64,000 nucleotides of DNA from contig CAWVSY010000007.1 of assembly GCA_963933055.1 (NCBI GenBank), positions 1 to 64,000 on the forward strand, written 5' to 3'. Under the pieces are notes generated by a model. It was given only the letters and a program-made list of their open reading frames with translations. It had not been told where the DNA came from and did not search any database. Below, in pieces: positions 54,101 through 62,405 of this stretch. The first letter of the stretch is position 1, and each line of letters opens with the position of its first letter. The translations under genes and the position numbers were made by a program. This stretch comes from Oleispira sp963933055 (lineage in GTDB: Bacteria; Pseudomonadota; Gammaproteobacteria; Pseudomonadales; Oceanobacteraceae).

Positions 54101-54866
54101 CATTTAATACCTGCCAATAAGTGCCTGGAAGCGCTGCGATGCCAAAAACAAATATACGAGCAGGCGATTCATTTAGTGAGCTGCTGGGTAATAGATCTTG
54201 AAGCCCTTCTTTACCAGCACGAACAATATCGACCAGCTGATCGGTTAAGCGGGCGCGGTGAAATAAACTATGGCCTAGTTGATCGCTATCTGCGACTAAA
54301 CGACGCCATAATTCAGGTTGCCAAGGCTGATTACTAATATCACCGTCTTCAATGTCATCCTCACCGGCTTCCCATGCTAAGAGCCAATCAGGGCGATAGA
54401 CTAAATATTGATCAAAGGTATCGGCGATTTTTTCGGCTAAAGCGAAGACTTTTTGCTGATTAATTGGACGGCTTTCACTTTCAACCTTACTTCCAGCGTC
54501 ATTGTTAACGTCTAAATAATGAGCAATCGGCGCAAACAACTCTTTATATTCTTCTTCGTTAATTAATACTGGCAATAGGCGCGTTAGCTTCCATGTCATC
54601 GACTCTTTTTCAAAATGAGAACGCTCTGGCAGGTCGGGCTTAACTGAGTTGTATACTTTCCAAACAAAGCTTGAGGGTAATGGGAATTCAATATTCGCAG
54701 CGATACCCAGTGATTCTGCAATCTGCAACTTCAGCCAATGCGCCATCCCTTGGCTTTGCACCAAGATTTGTTCAGGTATAAAAGGGTCGCTATCACCCTG
54801 CTGCATCTGGTGAACTAATAGCTCTTTTAAAACATCAAGATCATTGGAGTGATAGAGTTTGAACAT
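51168..54866 (-). CDS. recC: Exodeoxyribonuclease V subunit gamma (RecC)
   Basis: 1232 aa, first gene of the recCBD operon. N-terminal FKLYHSNDLDVLKELLVHQM, PEQILVQSQGMAHWLKLQIAE and the segment VNFCTLMPMRSIPFKMICMLGMND are RecC hallmarks. It is a defunct helicase fold that recognises Chi and holds RecB and RecD. The C-terminus is extended by a Glu/Gln/Lys/Gly repeat (EQEKG) from a 15-bp minisatellite. A 4-bp overlap with recB implies translational coupling. Confidence 0.95.
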   Translation of the reverse strand: MFKLYHSNDLDVLKELLVHQMQQGDSDPFIPEQILVQSQGMAHWLKLQIAESLGIAANIEFPLPSSFVWKVYNSVKPDLPERSHFEKESMTWKLTRLLPVLINEEEYKELFAPIAHYLDVNNDAGSKVESESRPINQQKVFALAEKIADTFDQYLVYRPDWLLAWEAGEDDIEDGDISNQPWQPELWRRLVADSDQLGHSLFHRARLTDQLVDIVRAGKEGLQDLLPSSSLNESPARIFVFGIAALPGTYWQVLNAISEHVDVHFFLLNPCRNYWGDIVNEKTRAKLMQKDASLANYFTVGNPLLASWGKLGRDFVTLTHEAANEGGREQYFQDIEAYVDSREENDRNLLQHIQNDFLELNNRSEAAFGVKALENSLAKVAIANTDQSIQFVSAHSPLREVQTLFDQMLTWFDEDAIRQKSGDAVSSSLREPLKPRDILVMVPDIDIYAPYIEAVFGSAADDQRIPWAIADQALNKENLIIDSFLRLLQLPNSRLTITDVIEFLEVPAIGQKFEIELQDLDQIKHWLTKANIRWGLDESHRADLGLPSWDDNSWFKGLQQLVLGLVMPDNAHAIDQHWPVPSVMGSQGELLGKLMAFVDQLGHWYQVLSDQRNTDNAPQEALLKREAWQDLLLNLMNDFYPQQAFDENGLSDQVVLQKVRDQIQRWQQELALAAFDEGLNHGVVLQYLTGCLTKQVGWQRFLAGPVNFCTLMPMRSIPFKMICMLGMNDEDYPRRVPPQGFDLMAQGQYRRGDRSRREDDRYLFLEALIAAQQKLYISYRGRDSRENNELQPCVLVSELIDYIANGYVISGDENLPHKQSEKQLREYLISEQLLQPFNVEYFSPLEKNAVTDADSKSSNIKPSNTSRQSYQKLWQKVASVSRELATASDDDKIRIYQKFPFIPEALNDDRDNNMRLYPELDDIKQCLINPAKFFMQRRLNVNLTQYWDETEVDEPFLLDSLQAYLLNESILETHLEGRVEIFKQQQKSLGLLPAAGFSEYVLKQSEHKVAPLLEELKNHLPSFKKMPPQSDCIAIGEYQLNGQLEHLMTGQNGQQVFHFRSGGFNAKQIINLWLEHLFACARDDKKTMANSIGLGINKEGEMERCEFTPLEKEAAQEYCLQLIEFVNLCYTQPQPFFLSVALNYLTADSEKKEGILHTASDSEFSQLNDEFVQRCFSHALAEDEFQFLNDHIALWQSILQPLLDHKIVEQEDREQEKGEQEKGEQEKGGRSK
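51191..51245 (-). repeat. 15-bp in-frame repeat at the recC 3' end
   Basis: Units of CTTGCTCACCCTTTT (plus-strand reading) start at 51191 and 51206, with degenerate copies at 51221 and 51236. They encode the EQEKG repeats at the RecC C-terminus. Confidence 0.88.
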
Positions 54867-54938
54867 TCGTGCGCCGAGTTGAAAACTGAAAGCACTAACT
54901 TATCATTTATTGGCCCTTATCGCATTTTTAACTGGCAC

Positions 54939-54973
54939 AAAAAAGCCCCACCAAGCATTTACTGAGTGAAGCT
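54939..54973 (-). terminator. Terminator of the TonB/TPR operon
   Basis: On the minus strand AGCTTCAC (from 54973) pairs with GTGGGGCT (to 54944) with two wobble pairs, then six T. It ends the operon that runs from DUF3450 to the TPR gene and separates it from recC. Confidence 0.72.
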
Positions 54974-55030
54974 ATTTAAAGTGATTGATTTTTAATCATT
55001 TATAACGGTCATATATTCCCTTCATTACGG

Positions 55031-56452
55031 TTAGTCCACGGTCGCAAGGTACTCTTTACGCTTTTGCTCGGCATCGATGTAACGTAACCACTGAGAAATG
55101 ACCTTATCCTTACCATCAAGCTGTGATGCAACTTCAAATTCTGCTTTCGCAAGTAATAAATCGTTCAAATTGAATAGCACCAGCCCCTTTAAGATGCGTA
55201 AATCTATCTCTTCTACAGACGATTTTTTTTCTTTCTGCTGAATATTCAGTGCGCTATCAAGGTTCGATAAGGCCAATGGCCAATTTTGACGCTCTGTATA
55301 TATTTGGGCCAGACGATAATAATTTTTAACTGAATTTGATAACTTAGCCGTTTTCTCTAATATTTTAATTGCGCGATCATTTTCTTTAGCCAGCATGAAA
55401 GCATCTGCTAATAAAGAAAGATTTCTGCCATTTTCTTTTATTATTTTATTGTTCATACCATAAAGTAGAACTTGTGCAGCCTTAAAAGGTATTTCCTTAC
55501 TGAGCATAACCTGAGCCAAATTAACAAGTTGGCTTTCTTTCACTAATAGCTTTAAATCGTATGCGGTCTCTAATGCGGCTAATTCAGCATCAATATCCTC
55601 TAACTCATTATAGACTGCAGCTAATTGAACCCAATATTGACCTATAGAATTAGAGGTAGGATATAGCGCAATCAAATTCTTCAAACAGCGCTCCATAGCA
55701 ATATAATCTTTATTTTGATAATACACAGCTCTTTCTATTAGTAACCAATTCTCACGTGGCTTTTTACCTGCAGACTCAGTGATTGTAATCGCAGATTTGA
55801 TATCAGGTAATGCCTTGGAATATTGTTCAAGCTGATAATACATTTGAGCTCTCAGAACATGAGATTCAGCGCTCGGCTTATCAACCACAGAGAACCAGCG
55901 GTTCATTGCAATAAGAGATTGTGAATAATCTTGCTGTATAAGATAAAGCTTGGCCAAACTGTATAAAGTAGTCTGCTCTAGGCTTTCGGGAATATTATCT
56001 TGAGTAACAATTTTCTCATAAGAAGCTGCGGCTTTCTTATAATCTTCACGATTATAGTGAAGATAAGCCTCCATATTCCACGTCATGGCAACTTCGTAAG
56101 GATTGCGCTTTCTTTTCTCTAAACTCTCAAGTAAAGATTCTGCATCCTGATATTTTTTTTCATCAACATACTCGCGAATCTTATCTAACTTTTTATAAAT
56201 TTTAGTGCTCATCGTTTGAGCTCTACGTACACGTCTTTTCTTTTCTTTAATTACCGGTGAATGAGCATCAATACGAGAACTATTGTCACTTACTGATTGC
56301 GTAGTCGAATTTTTAGTAACGGAATCCTGCTGTGACAACGCTGAAGGGGTATAAGATAAACAGCTAAGGAAAAAACCTGAAACTAGCAGCTGACTAATCA
56401 TAGGTAAACTGTATGTATTCTTTCGTTCAACGCGTTTATTTATGATAATCAT
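55031..56452 (-). CDS. Exported TPR protein of the TonB operon
   Basis: 473 aa. Signal peptide in the first 40 residues (hydrophobic SQLLVSGFFLSCLSYTPSALS, cleavage near ALS). The rest is tetratricopeptide repeats (about 95-460), for example AMTWNMEAYLHYNREDYKKAAASYEKI. TPR proteins at this place in TonB2-type clusters are known from Vibrio and Shewanella. It probably acts in the periplasm as a scaffold for the TonB complex or receptor. It overlaps tonB by 4 bp and is the last gene of the operon. Confidence 0.85.
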   Translation of the reverse strand: MIIINKRVERKNTYSLPMISQLLVSGFFLSCLSYTPSALSQQDSVTKNSTTQSVSDNSSRIDAHSPVIKEKKRRVRRAQTMSTKIYKKLDKIREYVDEKKYQDAESLLESLEKRKRNPYEVAMTWNMEAYLHYNREDYKKAAASYEKIVTQDNIPESLEQTTLYSLAKLYLIQQDYSQSLIAMNRWFSVVDKPSAESHVLRAQMYYQLEQYSKALPDIKSAITITESAGKKPRENWLLIERAVYYQNKDYIAMERCLKNLIALYPTSNSIGQYWVQLAAVYNELEDIDAELAALETAYDLKLLVKESQLVNLAQVMLSKEIPFKAAQVLLYGMNNKIIKENGRNLSLLADAFMLAKENDRAIKILEKTAKLSNSVKNYYRLAQIYTERQNWPLALSNLDSALNIQQKEKKSSVEEIDLRILKGLVLFNLNDLLLAKAEFEVASQLDGKDKVISQWLRYIDAEQKRKEYLATVD

Positions 56453-57108
56453 TTCTTCTTACCCTTATCCATCTCAAATCGAATAATATTACGAACCCCT
56501 GTAACCTGTTGAGCTTTTCCATCAACGATTTTAGGTTTGTATTTGAATTTTTTTGCAGCGTTTATGGCAGCACGATTAAATATATTTTTAGGTTTAGCTT
56601 CAATAACAACCGGATCAATAACCGTCCCTAAAGTCGTCACGGTAAATTCTAACGTCACATACCCTTCAATGCCTTTCTTCAATGCCCTTCTTGGGTACTG
56701 CGGGGCAACTTTAACGATCGGTAAATAATCACCATCACTTGTTGCCGCGCCATTCAGGCCAGCATCAATTGATAGATCAGCAGAAATATCTAAGCCGCCC
56801 ATATCAAAAGCATTGCTATGAACATCATTTGAAGTCACTGGCGCAATTTTAGGAATTTCAGGTTCCTCTTGCGCTGCCGGAGGCTTAACAATTTCTCGAG
56901 CTTTGGTTTGCACATCATCATCTTTCGATATGTCTACAAATGGTACCAATCGCCCAAAACTTTCTTTATTTACAACCGAGTTCCCTGAAGAGATCAATCC
57001 TTGCATCATCCAAAAAACAGCAAAGGTTGCTAAACTTGCGATAAGCATAGCCAAAGCCCAGCGAATTAACGAAAAGCGAGCTATCGGATTTACAGCTTGA
57101 GCTATCAT
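56449..57108 (-). CDS. Energy transducer TonB (TonB2 type)
   Basis: 219 aa from the ATG at 57108, one base after the exbD stop; an open frame running back to 57420 lies inside exbD and is rejected. Membrane anchor at about 10-38, short Pro/Glu spacer with EEPEIPKIAP, then a C-terminal TonB domain (about 128-215) with APQYPRRALKKGIEGYVTLE and FNRAAINAAKKFKYKP. The short spacer is typical of TonB2-type proteins. It passes proton-motive energy from ExbB/D to outer-membrane receptors. Confidence 0.93.
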   Translation of the reverse strand: MIAQAVNPIARFSLIRWALAMLIASLATFAVFWMMQGLISSGNSVVNKESFGRLVPFVDISKDDDVQTKAREIVKPPAAQEEPEIPKIAPVTSNDVHSNAFDMGGLDISADLSIDAGLNGAATSDGDYLPIVKVAPQYPRRALKKGIEGYVTLEFTVTTLGTVIDPVVIEAKPKNIFNRAAINAAKKFKYKPKIVDGKAQQVTGVRNIIRFEMDKGKKK

Positions 57109-57109
57109 G

Positions 57110-57520
57110 CTATTTTTTCTCTGTCGCCAATGAAACATCATTAACACCTGCCTCACGGGCAGCATCCATAACCGCGACCAGCACTTTTGTTCTTGCTTCT
57201 TCATCTGCCTGAACAACAACCGTCCCTTGAGGGTTTTCTGCGTGTAGGCGCTCAATATTCGCCCGTACTTGGCCTTCATCAATTTTGCGTTTATTGATCC
57301 AAATTTCACCAAGATCATTAATCGCAATAAGTATACTGGCACTAGGCTTTGCACTCGCCGTATTGGCATCGGGGCGATTAACTTCGATACCCGACTCTTT
57401 AACAAACGATGCGGTAACAATAAAGAAAATCAGCATGATAAAAACCACATCAAGCATTGGGGTGATATCAATCCCCTCTTCTTCTGTTTGTGCTGCTAAG
57501 TTTGAGAATCCACGTCTCAT
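57110..57520 (-). CDS. exbD: Biopolymer transport protein ExbD
   Basis: 136 aa. One membrane helix (about 24-43) with the essential Asp in ITPMLDVVFIML, then a periplasmic domain ending in EAGVNDVSLATEK. It forms the proton channel with ExbB. The stop is followed one base later by tonB. Confidence 0.95.
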   Translation of the reverse strand: MRRGFSNLAAQTEEEGIDITPMLDVVFIMLIFFIVTASFVKESGIEVNRPDANTASAKPSASILIAINDLGEIWINKRKIDEGQVRANIERLHAENPQGTVVVQADEEARTKVLVAVMDAAREAGVNDVSLATEKK

Positions 57521-57576
57521 ACCTTTACCCTCAATTAATGTTTTTATTTAGCTGTTTTTATCTAGAGCACTTCGAG

Positions 57577-58095
57577 CTAATGATCGAAGGTCATTTTATC
57601 TTCTAGTTGTGCTTTTTGGCGCTGGATATAGCGCTGTAACAAGGATAAAGCGAATACACCCGTAATGGCTCCAACCATCCCTGCCATCGTTGGAATAGTC
57701 GCTTTTGAAATACCTGACGCCATCGCTTTTGGGCTACCATTACCAAGAAAAGCCATTACATCAAATACTTCAATCATTCCGGTCACCGTGCCCAATAGCC
57801 CAAAGAGTGGACACAGCCCTACCAGCATTTTTATTGTGGTCATATTGTTTTCTAATGCAGCCCTTACTTGACTTGTAAGGTCATCTCTCACTTGGTGAGC
57901 ATGCCAAGAGGTTCTCTCTGCACGCTCTTCCCACTCAGCAACAGCTTGTGCAAGCTGAGGACGATAAGTCATTGAGAAAAAAACAATGCGTTCTAAAATA
58001 AAAAGCCATAATAAAAAGATAACCAATAGCAATGCGTATAACACATCGCCGCCACGCTCCATAAACAAATACACCTGATCAATAGCTGTAAACAT
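57577..58095 (-). CDS. exbB: MotA/TolQ/ExbB family proton channel (ExbB2)
   Basis: 172 aa, three membrane helices with the MotA/TolQ/ExbB domain: LVGLCPLFGLLGTVTGMIEVF and ISKATIPTMAGMVGAITGVF. Short form typical of ExbB2 in TonB2 clusters. It lies 5 bp after the TtpC gene. Confidence 0.93.
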   Translation of the reverse strand: MFTAIDQVYLFMERGGDVLYALLLVIFLLWLFILERIVFFSMTYRPQLAQAVAEWEERAERTSWHAHQVRDDLTSQVRAALENNMTTIKMLVGLCPLFGLLGTVTGMIEVFDVMAFLGNGSPKAMASGISKATIPTMAGMVGAITGVFALSLLQRYIQRQKAQLEDKMTFDH

Positions 58096-58100
58096 ATCGA

Positions 58101-59561
58101 TTAAGCCTTCGCTAGAGATAACTGTTCTGATTTACGAGCCAAAATACCGGTTGCTCGTTCTTCTAATATAGCAATCAATGCGCGACTACGATTATTGGTC
58201 AGCGTATGCAAAAAGACACAAGGGATTGCTGCAACCAAACCTAATACCGTAGTAATAAGCGCTTGTGAAATACCACCGGCCATCAGCTTAGGATCACCTG
58301 TGCCAAATAAAGACATCGTTTCAAACACATCAATCATGCCCGTAACGGTACCAAGCAATCCTAAAAGAGGAGCGACTACTGAGATAATTTTTATCCAATT
58401 AATACCTCTAGTTAAGCTGGGTACTTCTGAAGAAATGGCTTCGCTTAAATGCAGTTCTAACGTTTCAACATCGGCATCACCATTTTGCTGGTAAACCTTC
58501 ATCACTCGGCCTAATGAATTATCTTCATTGATAGAATTATTGTTCATTTGTTTTTTTATACGAGCCGTTTCCGCTGTCAGCTTAATCATTCTCCAGATTG
58601 CTAATAGAATTCCGATAATCGCAAGAGATAGAATGATATAACCAACAATACCACCTTGATCAATGCGCTCTGATAAGCCTGCCGACTGTCCCATTATTTT
58701 TAATAATTGACCTCGAGATGGGTCAATCCAGAATCCTGTGAAGTTGCTCGTTCCATCAGCTGAAGTAGATGCTTCTAAGTCGGCAGCTGGACCGTTATAG
58801 CGACTGCCTGGCTGCGACGCGAGCTCAACAAGTTTTTGTGTTTCTATATCAAATGTTAAATAGTTTCCATCTGAAATCGCATTAAAACTTCCTAAACGAA
58901 CCACCTGTTTCTTAACCGTGTCGCCTGTCGGTAAAACAACATCGGCCTGATAGCTAGATACTTTTCCTGATAGAGTCATCTCTCTCTGCATCTCAAACCA
59001 AAGCTGCTCTAATTCTTTAATAGAAGGAAGCTTCGAACTTGATCCCGCTGTTTTAATTAAGTCATCCAAAAAAACCTGACGGTTTTCAGTTTCTGGATTT
59101 GAGTTCAATTCTGAACTAATTAAAGAACCCTCAAAGATGCCTTTGCTATCACCAGCCACTTGTTGAAGTACACCAAACAATTCTTTCAAGCTACCCAAGC
59201 GATTAGTTAATCGTTCTTGTCCATCGGCTATTTCAGTTTCGTTTTTTGCAAACGTTTCTTCTTTCAACTCACTCTCTTTCTCTAATGAAAGACGACGATT
59301 TTCTGCTTTTTGTAACAAATTTTTCTGCTGATTTTTATCGGCATTAAAACGCTGGATACGATCATTAAATTCACGATTATCACGAGATTCACCGTCTTTA
59401 ACTAGACTCAATAATGAATCCATATCAAGGTCTTTTACACGTTCTTCTGCCATGCTTATAGGTGCAATGAATACCAACATAGAGCTCACACAAAAACCTA
59501 ATGCGATTTCTTTAAATTTTTTATAAGCATGAATATTTAACTGTGGGATTAATTTAGACAT
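58101..59561 (-). CDS. TtpC-like long MotA/TolQ/ExbB protein
   Basis: 486 aa. Signal peptide (cleavage near SMA, about residue 38), a long periplasmic coiled-coil region (about 60-285, many Lys/Glu/Asn), then an ExbB-like channel domain (about 310-480) with VVAPLLGLLGTVTGMIDVF. This matches TtpC, the extra ExbB paralogue needed for Vibrio TonB2 activity. It starts in the stop codon of the DUF3450 gene (TAATG). Confidence 0.9.
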   Translation of the reverse strand: MSKLIPQLNIHAYKKFKEIALGFCVSSMLVFIAPISMAEERVKDLDMDSLLSLVKDGESRDNREFNDRIQRFNADKNQQKNLLQKAENRRLSLEKESELKEETFAKNETEIADGQERLTNRLGSLKELFGVLQQVAGDSKGIFEGSLISSELNSNPETENRQVFLDDLIKTAGSSSKLPSIKELEQLWFEMQREMTLSGKVSSYQADVVLPTGDTVKKQVVRLGSFNAISDGNYLTFDIETQKLVELASQPGSRYNGPAADLEASTSADGTSNFTGFWIDPSRGQLLKIMGQSAGLSERIDQGGIVGYIILSLAIIGILLAIWRMIKLTAETARIKKQMNNNSINEDNSLGRVMKVYQQNGDADVETLELHLSEAISSEVPSLTRGINWIKIISVVAPLLGLLGTVTGMIDVFETMSLFGTGDPKLMAGGISQALITTVLGLVAAIPCVFLHTLTNNRSRALIAILEERATGILARKSEQLSLAKA

Positions 59562-60445
59562 TATTTAACATCTCCATGCACAACAGTGGCATTTAATTTT
59601 GTGTCACTTAATTTAGTTGGCGCCGCAACAGGTATTTTTACTAAACTTGGGGCCGCTTGTTCACGAGCAATTCGTAACGCTGTTGTCAATTTCGCTTTAT
59701 ACTCACTTTCGAGAGGTTCCCAGCTTTTCGTTTTCTGATCCCAAATGCCTAGGCTTTTCCCATCTAATGATAAAAACATCAGACTTAAGCGCCCAACCCG
59801 CAAAAAATCAACTTCACGCAAGTCTGCCATTGCTTCGCTATTGCCAGTAAGATCAATCGTACTTCGATACGTTTTAATTGTACGACCGTAATCCATTTCT
59901 TTTTGGTAAGCATCCATCACTTTGCGATATTTTTCTGCCACAGAGACATCTGATCGTCCCATCAAACCATTTAGACTATCAATACGCGCTAAACGCTCAT
60001 TTTTTTGAAATGGAACATCAGCTTCTACAAATGACTCTAAGCTTTCCAGCATTCGTAGCATCAAAGGTGTAATTTGGCGTTCGATTAACGTTACCTGACG
60101 AATACTTAAATCAATATTATCCAGTTCAAGCTGCTGATTTAATAATTGTTTATTGAGTTGCTCGATATAAACGCTTAAGCCTTCATTTTCTTTATTAATA
60201 GTGCGATATTTTCTTTCAATATCACGAGTAGTTGATTCAACCAAATCAATTTTATATTGCGATTTAATAGCTTTATCAGATCGCTCTTCACCTTTTTCTA
60301 AAACAGATGTAAGCGCTACACTGTCTGAAAAAGCAGAAGGCACTGTAAGCAAAGCACCAGAAGCAATAAAAATAGACGCTATACTATTCTTCACATACTT
60401 CTTTTTTTTACATTTTTCATTTAAATACATCTGTTGAATAGGCAT
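59561..60445 (-). CDS. DUF3450 protein of the TonB2 cluster
   Basis: 294 aa from the ATG at 60445 (a TTG at 60487 and an ATG at 60430 are also possible). Signal peptide followed by a coiled coil (about 60-120) and a C-terminal segment LREVDFLRVGRLSLMFLSLDGKSLGIWD typical of DUF3450. This family regularly precedes TtpC in TonB2 clusters of marine gammaproteobacteria; the exact role is unknown. First gene of the operon, 74 bp downstream of a Pho-box promoter. Confidence 0.87.
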   Translation of the reverse strand: MPIQQMYLNEKCKKKKYVKNSIASIFIASGALLTVPSAFSDSVALTSVLEKGEERSDKAIKSQYKIDLVESTTRDIERKYRTINKENEGLSVYIEQLNKQLLNQQLELDNIDLSIRQVTLIERQITPLMLRMLESLESFVEADVPFQKNERLARIDSLNGLMGRSDVSVAEKYRKVMDAYQKEMDYGRTIKTYRSTIDLTGNSEAMADLREVDFLRVGRLSLMFLSLDGKSLGIWDQKTKSWEPLESEYKAKLTTALRIAREQAAPSLVKIPVAAPTKLSDTKLNATVVHGDVK

Positions 60446-60518
60446 TACATAATCACCGTTACACTCAAAAAAATACAAGCCATTCAATTTAAATGACCCA
60501 CTGTTAAATTAATGAAAT

Positions 60519-60552
60519 AAGATATACAAGCGAGATGACAAACAGATTACAG
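60519..60552 (-). promoter_or_regulatory. Pho box promoter of DUF3450-TonB operon
   Basis: On the minus strand: CTGTAAT (60552-60546), spacer CTGT, TTGTCAT (60541-60535), each 6 of 7 to the PhoB repeat. After 10 bp comes TATCTT (60524-60519) as the -10. It lies downstream of the lipoprotein terminator, so this operon has its own start. Confidence 0.75.
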
Positions 60553-60641
60553 AAGAAGGGGATTACACTTTAGTTTCGAAAAAATGTCAGATTAATTTCA
60601 AAAAAAATACACGCAACATGACTTACTTAATTTTATATAAC

Positions 60642-60674
60642 AAAAAAGCCCGTAACCTTAAAGGCCACGAGCTT
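60642..60674 (-). terminator. Rho-independent terminator after the lipoprotein gene
   Basis: On the minus strand a 12-bp stem with G-T pairs (AAGCTCGTGGCC / GGTTACGGGCTT), loop TTTAA, then a T-run. It separates the lipoprotein transcript from the TonB operon. Confidence 0.85.
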
Positions 60675-60701
60675 TAAAAAATCATCTTTTAATAAGAGTG
60701 A

Positions 60702-62309
60702 TTAGTTTGCTGAACCATCAACTTCTGCAGAAGTGATCGTAGCAGCCGTCAGTGCAGGAACATTAGTTTCAGCTGTCTGTGCATCAACACCGTTGTAAGC
60801 AGCAGAAAAATTTACATCATCAAGAGCGAATGAAGCAGGGATTGATAATTCATTCATGCAATCACCATATACATTCACAAAAGAAGCATTAGCCTTCGCC
60901 GCTGTTGTATAGTTAGTTACATCTTTGATCTTCACGCAGTTATTAAAATCACCCAATAACAAGATATTGAAGAAACGGCCTTCAGAACCCTCTTTCAAGT
61001 GAATTGCATCACCTGCAATCATCTTATCAGCAGCATCAACTACTTCCGTATCCGCAAGCAGAGACAGAGCCGTTACGTTTGCAACCGTTGGGTTAGATTC
61101 TTGATAAGCACTTTCATAAGCGTCACCTTTTGTATCCAATTCAAATGCATGACGAGTTCCGGATTTGGAAGAGGTTTTCACGATAACACCGTATTGAATG
61201 TTACCAACATAGCCCTCATCCCAATCGATATCGTCATCTTTATTTGAGGTTAATACCAAGTGTTTCGCATCAACTGCGCCACCAAAGAATTCAACACCAT
61301 CATCGTCATTTTGATGAACCTGAACATAATCAACCGTAGTGCCATAACCAACACCCATAAAGCCAACGCCGTTAAGTTCATCACCGTTTGAAAGCTCTGA
61401 ACCTGCTTCAGCAACAACAACATACTTTAACGTACCCGAGCTATCAGAGTTATCAAACCCACCAAAATAACCACTAGCGCCTTCACCACTTAAGTTACAG
61501 TGAGTTTGGTTCGCAGGATTACCGCAGTTATTATTATAAGCATAACCTTGTAGAACTAAACCACCCCAATCACCACGATCATTAAAATCGTCATCGCCTT
61601 CAGCCCACATGATAATTGGCTGAGCCGCAGAACCAACCGCTTGTATTTCAGCACCTCGCGTAACAACTAATGAAGCACCCTTTTTGCTGCGGAAAACCGT
61701 ACCAGGCTCAACCGTTAAAGTAACGTCTTTAACAACACTGTCACCCGCAATCAGTTCGCGATTACCATTACCCACATTTACACGGCCACTTAATGCCCAC
61801 ACAACGTCATTTGAGAAAGTTTCATCTTTTAAGATAGATCCCGTAACATTACAAACTTTAAAGGTCTTACCATCCATATCATAAGTAGTATTCGAATCAA
61901 CAATACTGTAATTAGGATCTTCGGCGGCGGGGCATTCAGCGGCAGGAGTAATGGCTGCGGCGCTATAATTAATGTCGCCAAAATTTGTATTGGAATCAAA
62001 ACCTGCGGAACCTGCACCCGCCGCTGCTGCATAAGGCGTTGTTTCAGGATTCGCTGGAACGGTTCCTGCAATAGCGAAATCCCACCAATTATTTGAACCA
62101 GACTTAACCGCGCCTGCATAATCCGTATTATCAAAAGCAAACGCAGGATTCGAGCTCAAATTTGCTGAAGAGGCACTACTACCATCACCACCAGTATTAC
62201 CAGTAGTAGCATTACCACCACCGCTACTGCTGCTACCACCACCACACGCTGCTAGACCTGCTGCAACAATTGCCACTGAAATATTTTTAAGTAAAAATTT
62301 AGTATTCAT
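60702..62309 (-). CDS. Lipoprotein with beta-helix-like repeats, partner of TonB receptor
   Basis: 535 aa. Lipobox LAAC (Cys22) followed by a Gly/Ser linker (GGGSSSSGGG). The mature part has VKDVTLTVEPGTVFRSKKG, LVVTRGAEIQAVGSAAQPI, GDWGGLVLQGYAYNN and acidic turns (DDDGVEFFGG, NKDDDIDWDEGY), suggesting right-handed parallel beta-helix repeats, perhaps Ca-binding. Similar lipoproteins accompany TonB receptors in marine bacteria (recollection). A Pho box precedes it. The Gly-rich linker after the lipid site fits a surface-exposed protein. The function, ligand capture or enzyme, is unknown. Confidence 0.8.
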   Translation of the reverse strand: MNTKFLLKNISVAIVAAGLAACGGGSSSSGGGNATTGNTGGDGSSASSANLSSNPAFAFDNTDYAGAVKSGSNNWWDFAIAGTVPANPETTPYAAAAGAGSAGFDSNTNFGDINYSAAAITPAAECPAAEDPNYSIVDSNTTYDMDGKTFKVCNVTGSILKDETFSNDVVWALSGRVNVGNGNRELIAGDSVVKDVTLTVEPGTVFRSKKGASLVVTRGAEIQAVGSAAQPIIMWAEGDDDFNDRGDWGGLVLQGYAYNNNCGNPANQTHCNLSGEGASGYFGGFDNSDSSGTLKYVVVAEAGSELSNGDELNGVGFMGVGYGTTVDYVQVHQNDDDGVEFFGGAVDAKHLVLTSNKDDDIDWDEGYVGNIQYGVIVKTSSKSGTRHAFELDTKGDAYESAYQESNPTVANVTALSLLADTEVVDAADKMIAGDAIHLKEGSEGRFFNILLLGDFNNCVKIKDVTNYTTAAKANASFVNVYGDCMNELSIPASFALDDVNFSAAYNGVDAQTAETNVPALTAATITSAEVDGSAN

Positions 62310-62358
62310 AATTCTCTCTCTGTTTAGAAAAAGTCACTACTTATTGATGACTGAAGTT

Positions 62359-62392
62359 AGTTTATTAGCTAATAATTACATTGATGTGACAC
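62359..62392 (-). promoter_or_regulatory. Pho box promoter of the lipoprotein gene
   Basis: On the minus strand: GTGTCAC (62392-62386), spacer ATCA, ATGTAAT (62381-62375), 6 and 5 of 7 to the PhoB repeat. After 10 bp comes TAAACT (62364-62359) as the -10. It lies in the 96-bp gap after the TonB receptor gene, so the lipoprotein can be expressed apart from the receptor. Confidence 0.62.
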
Positions 62393-62405
62393 ATTCATTC
62401 TATTA

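Noticed and set aside
57109..57420. Longer N-terminus for TonB
   Set aside because: The extra region lies inside exbD and is not TonB-like; the ATG at 57108 gives a normal membrane anchor.
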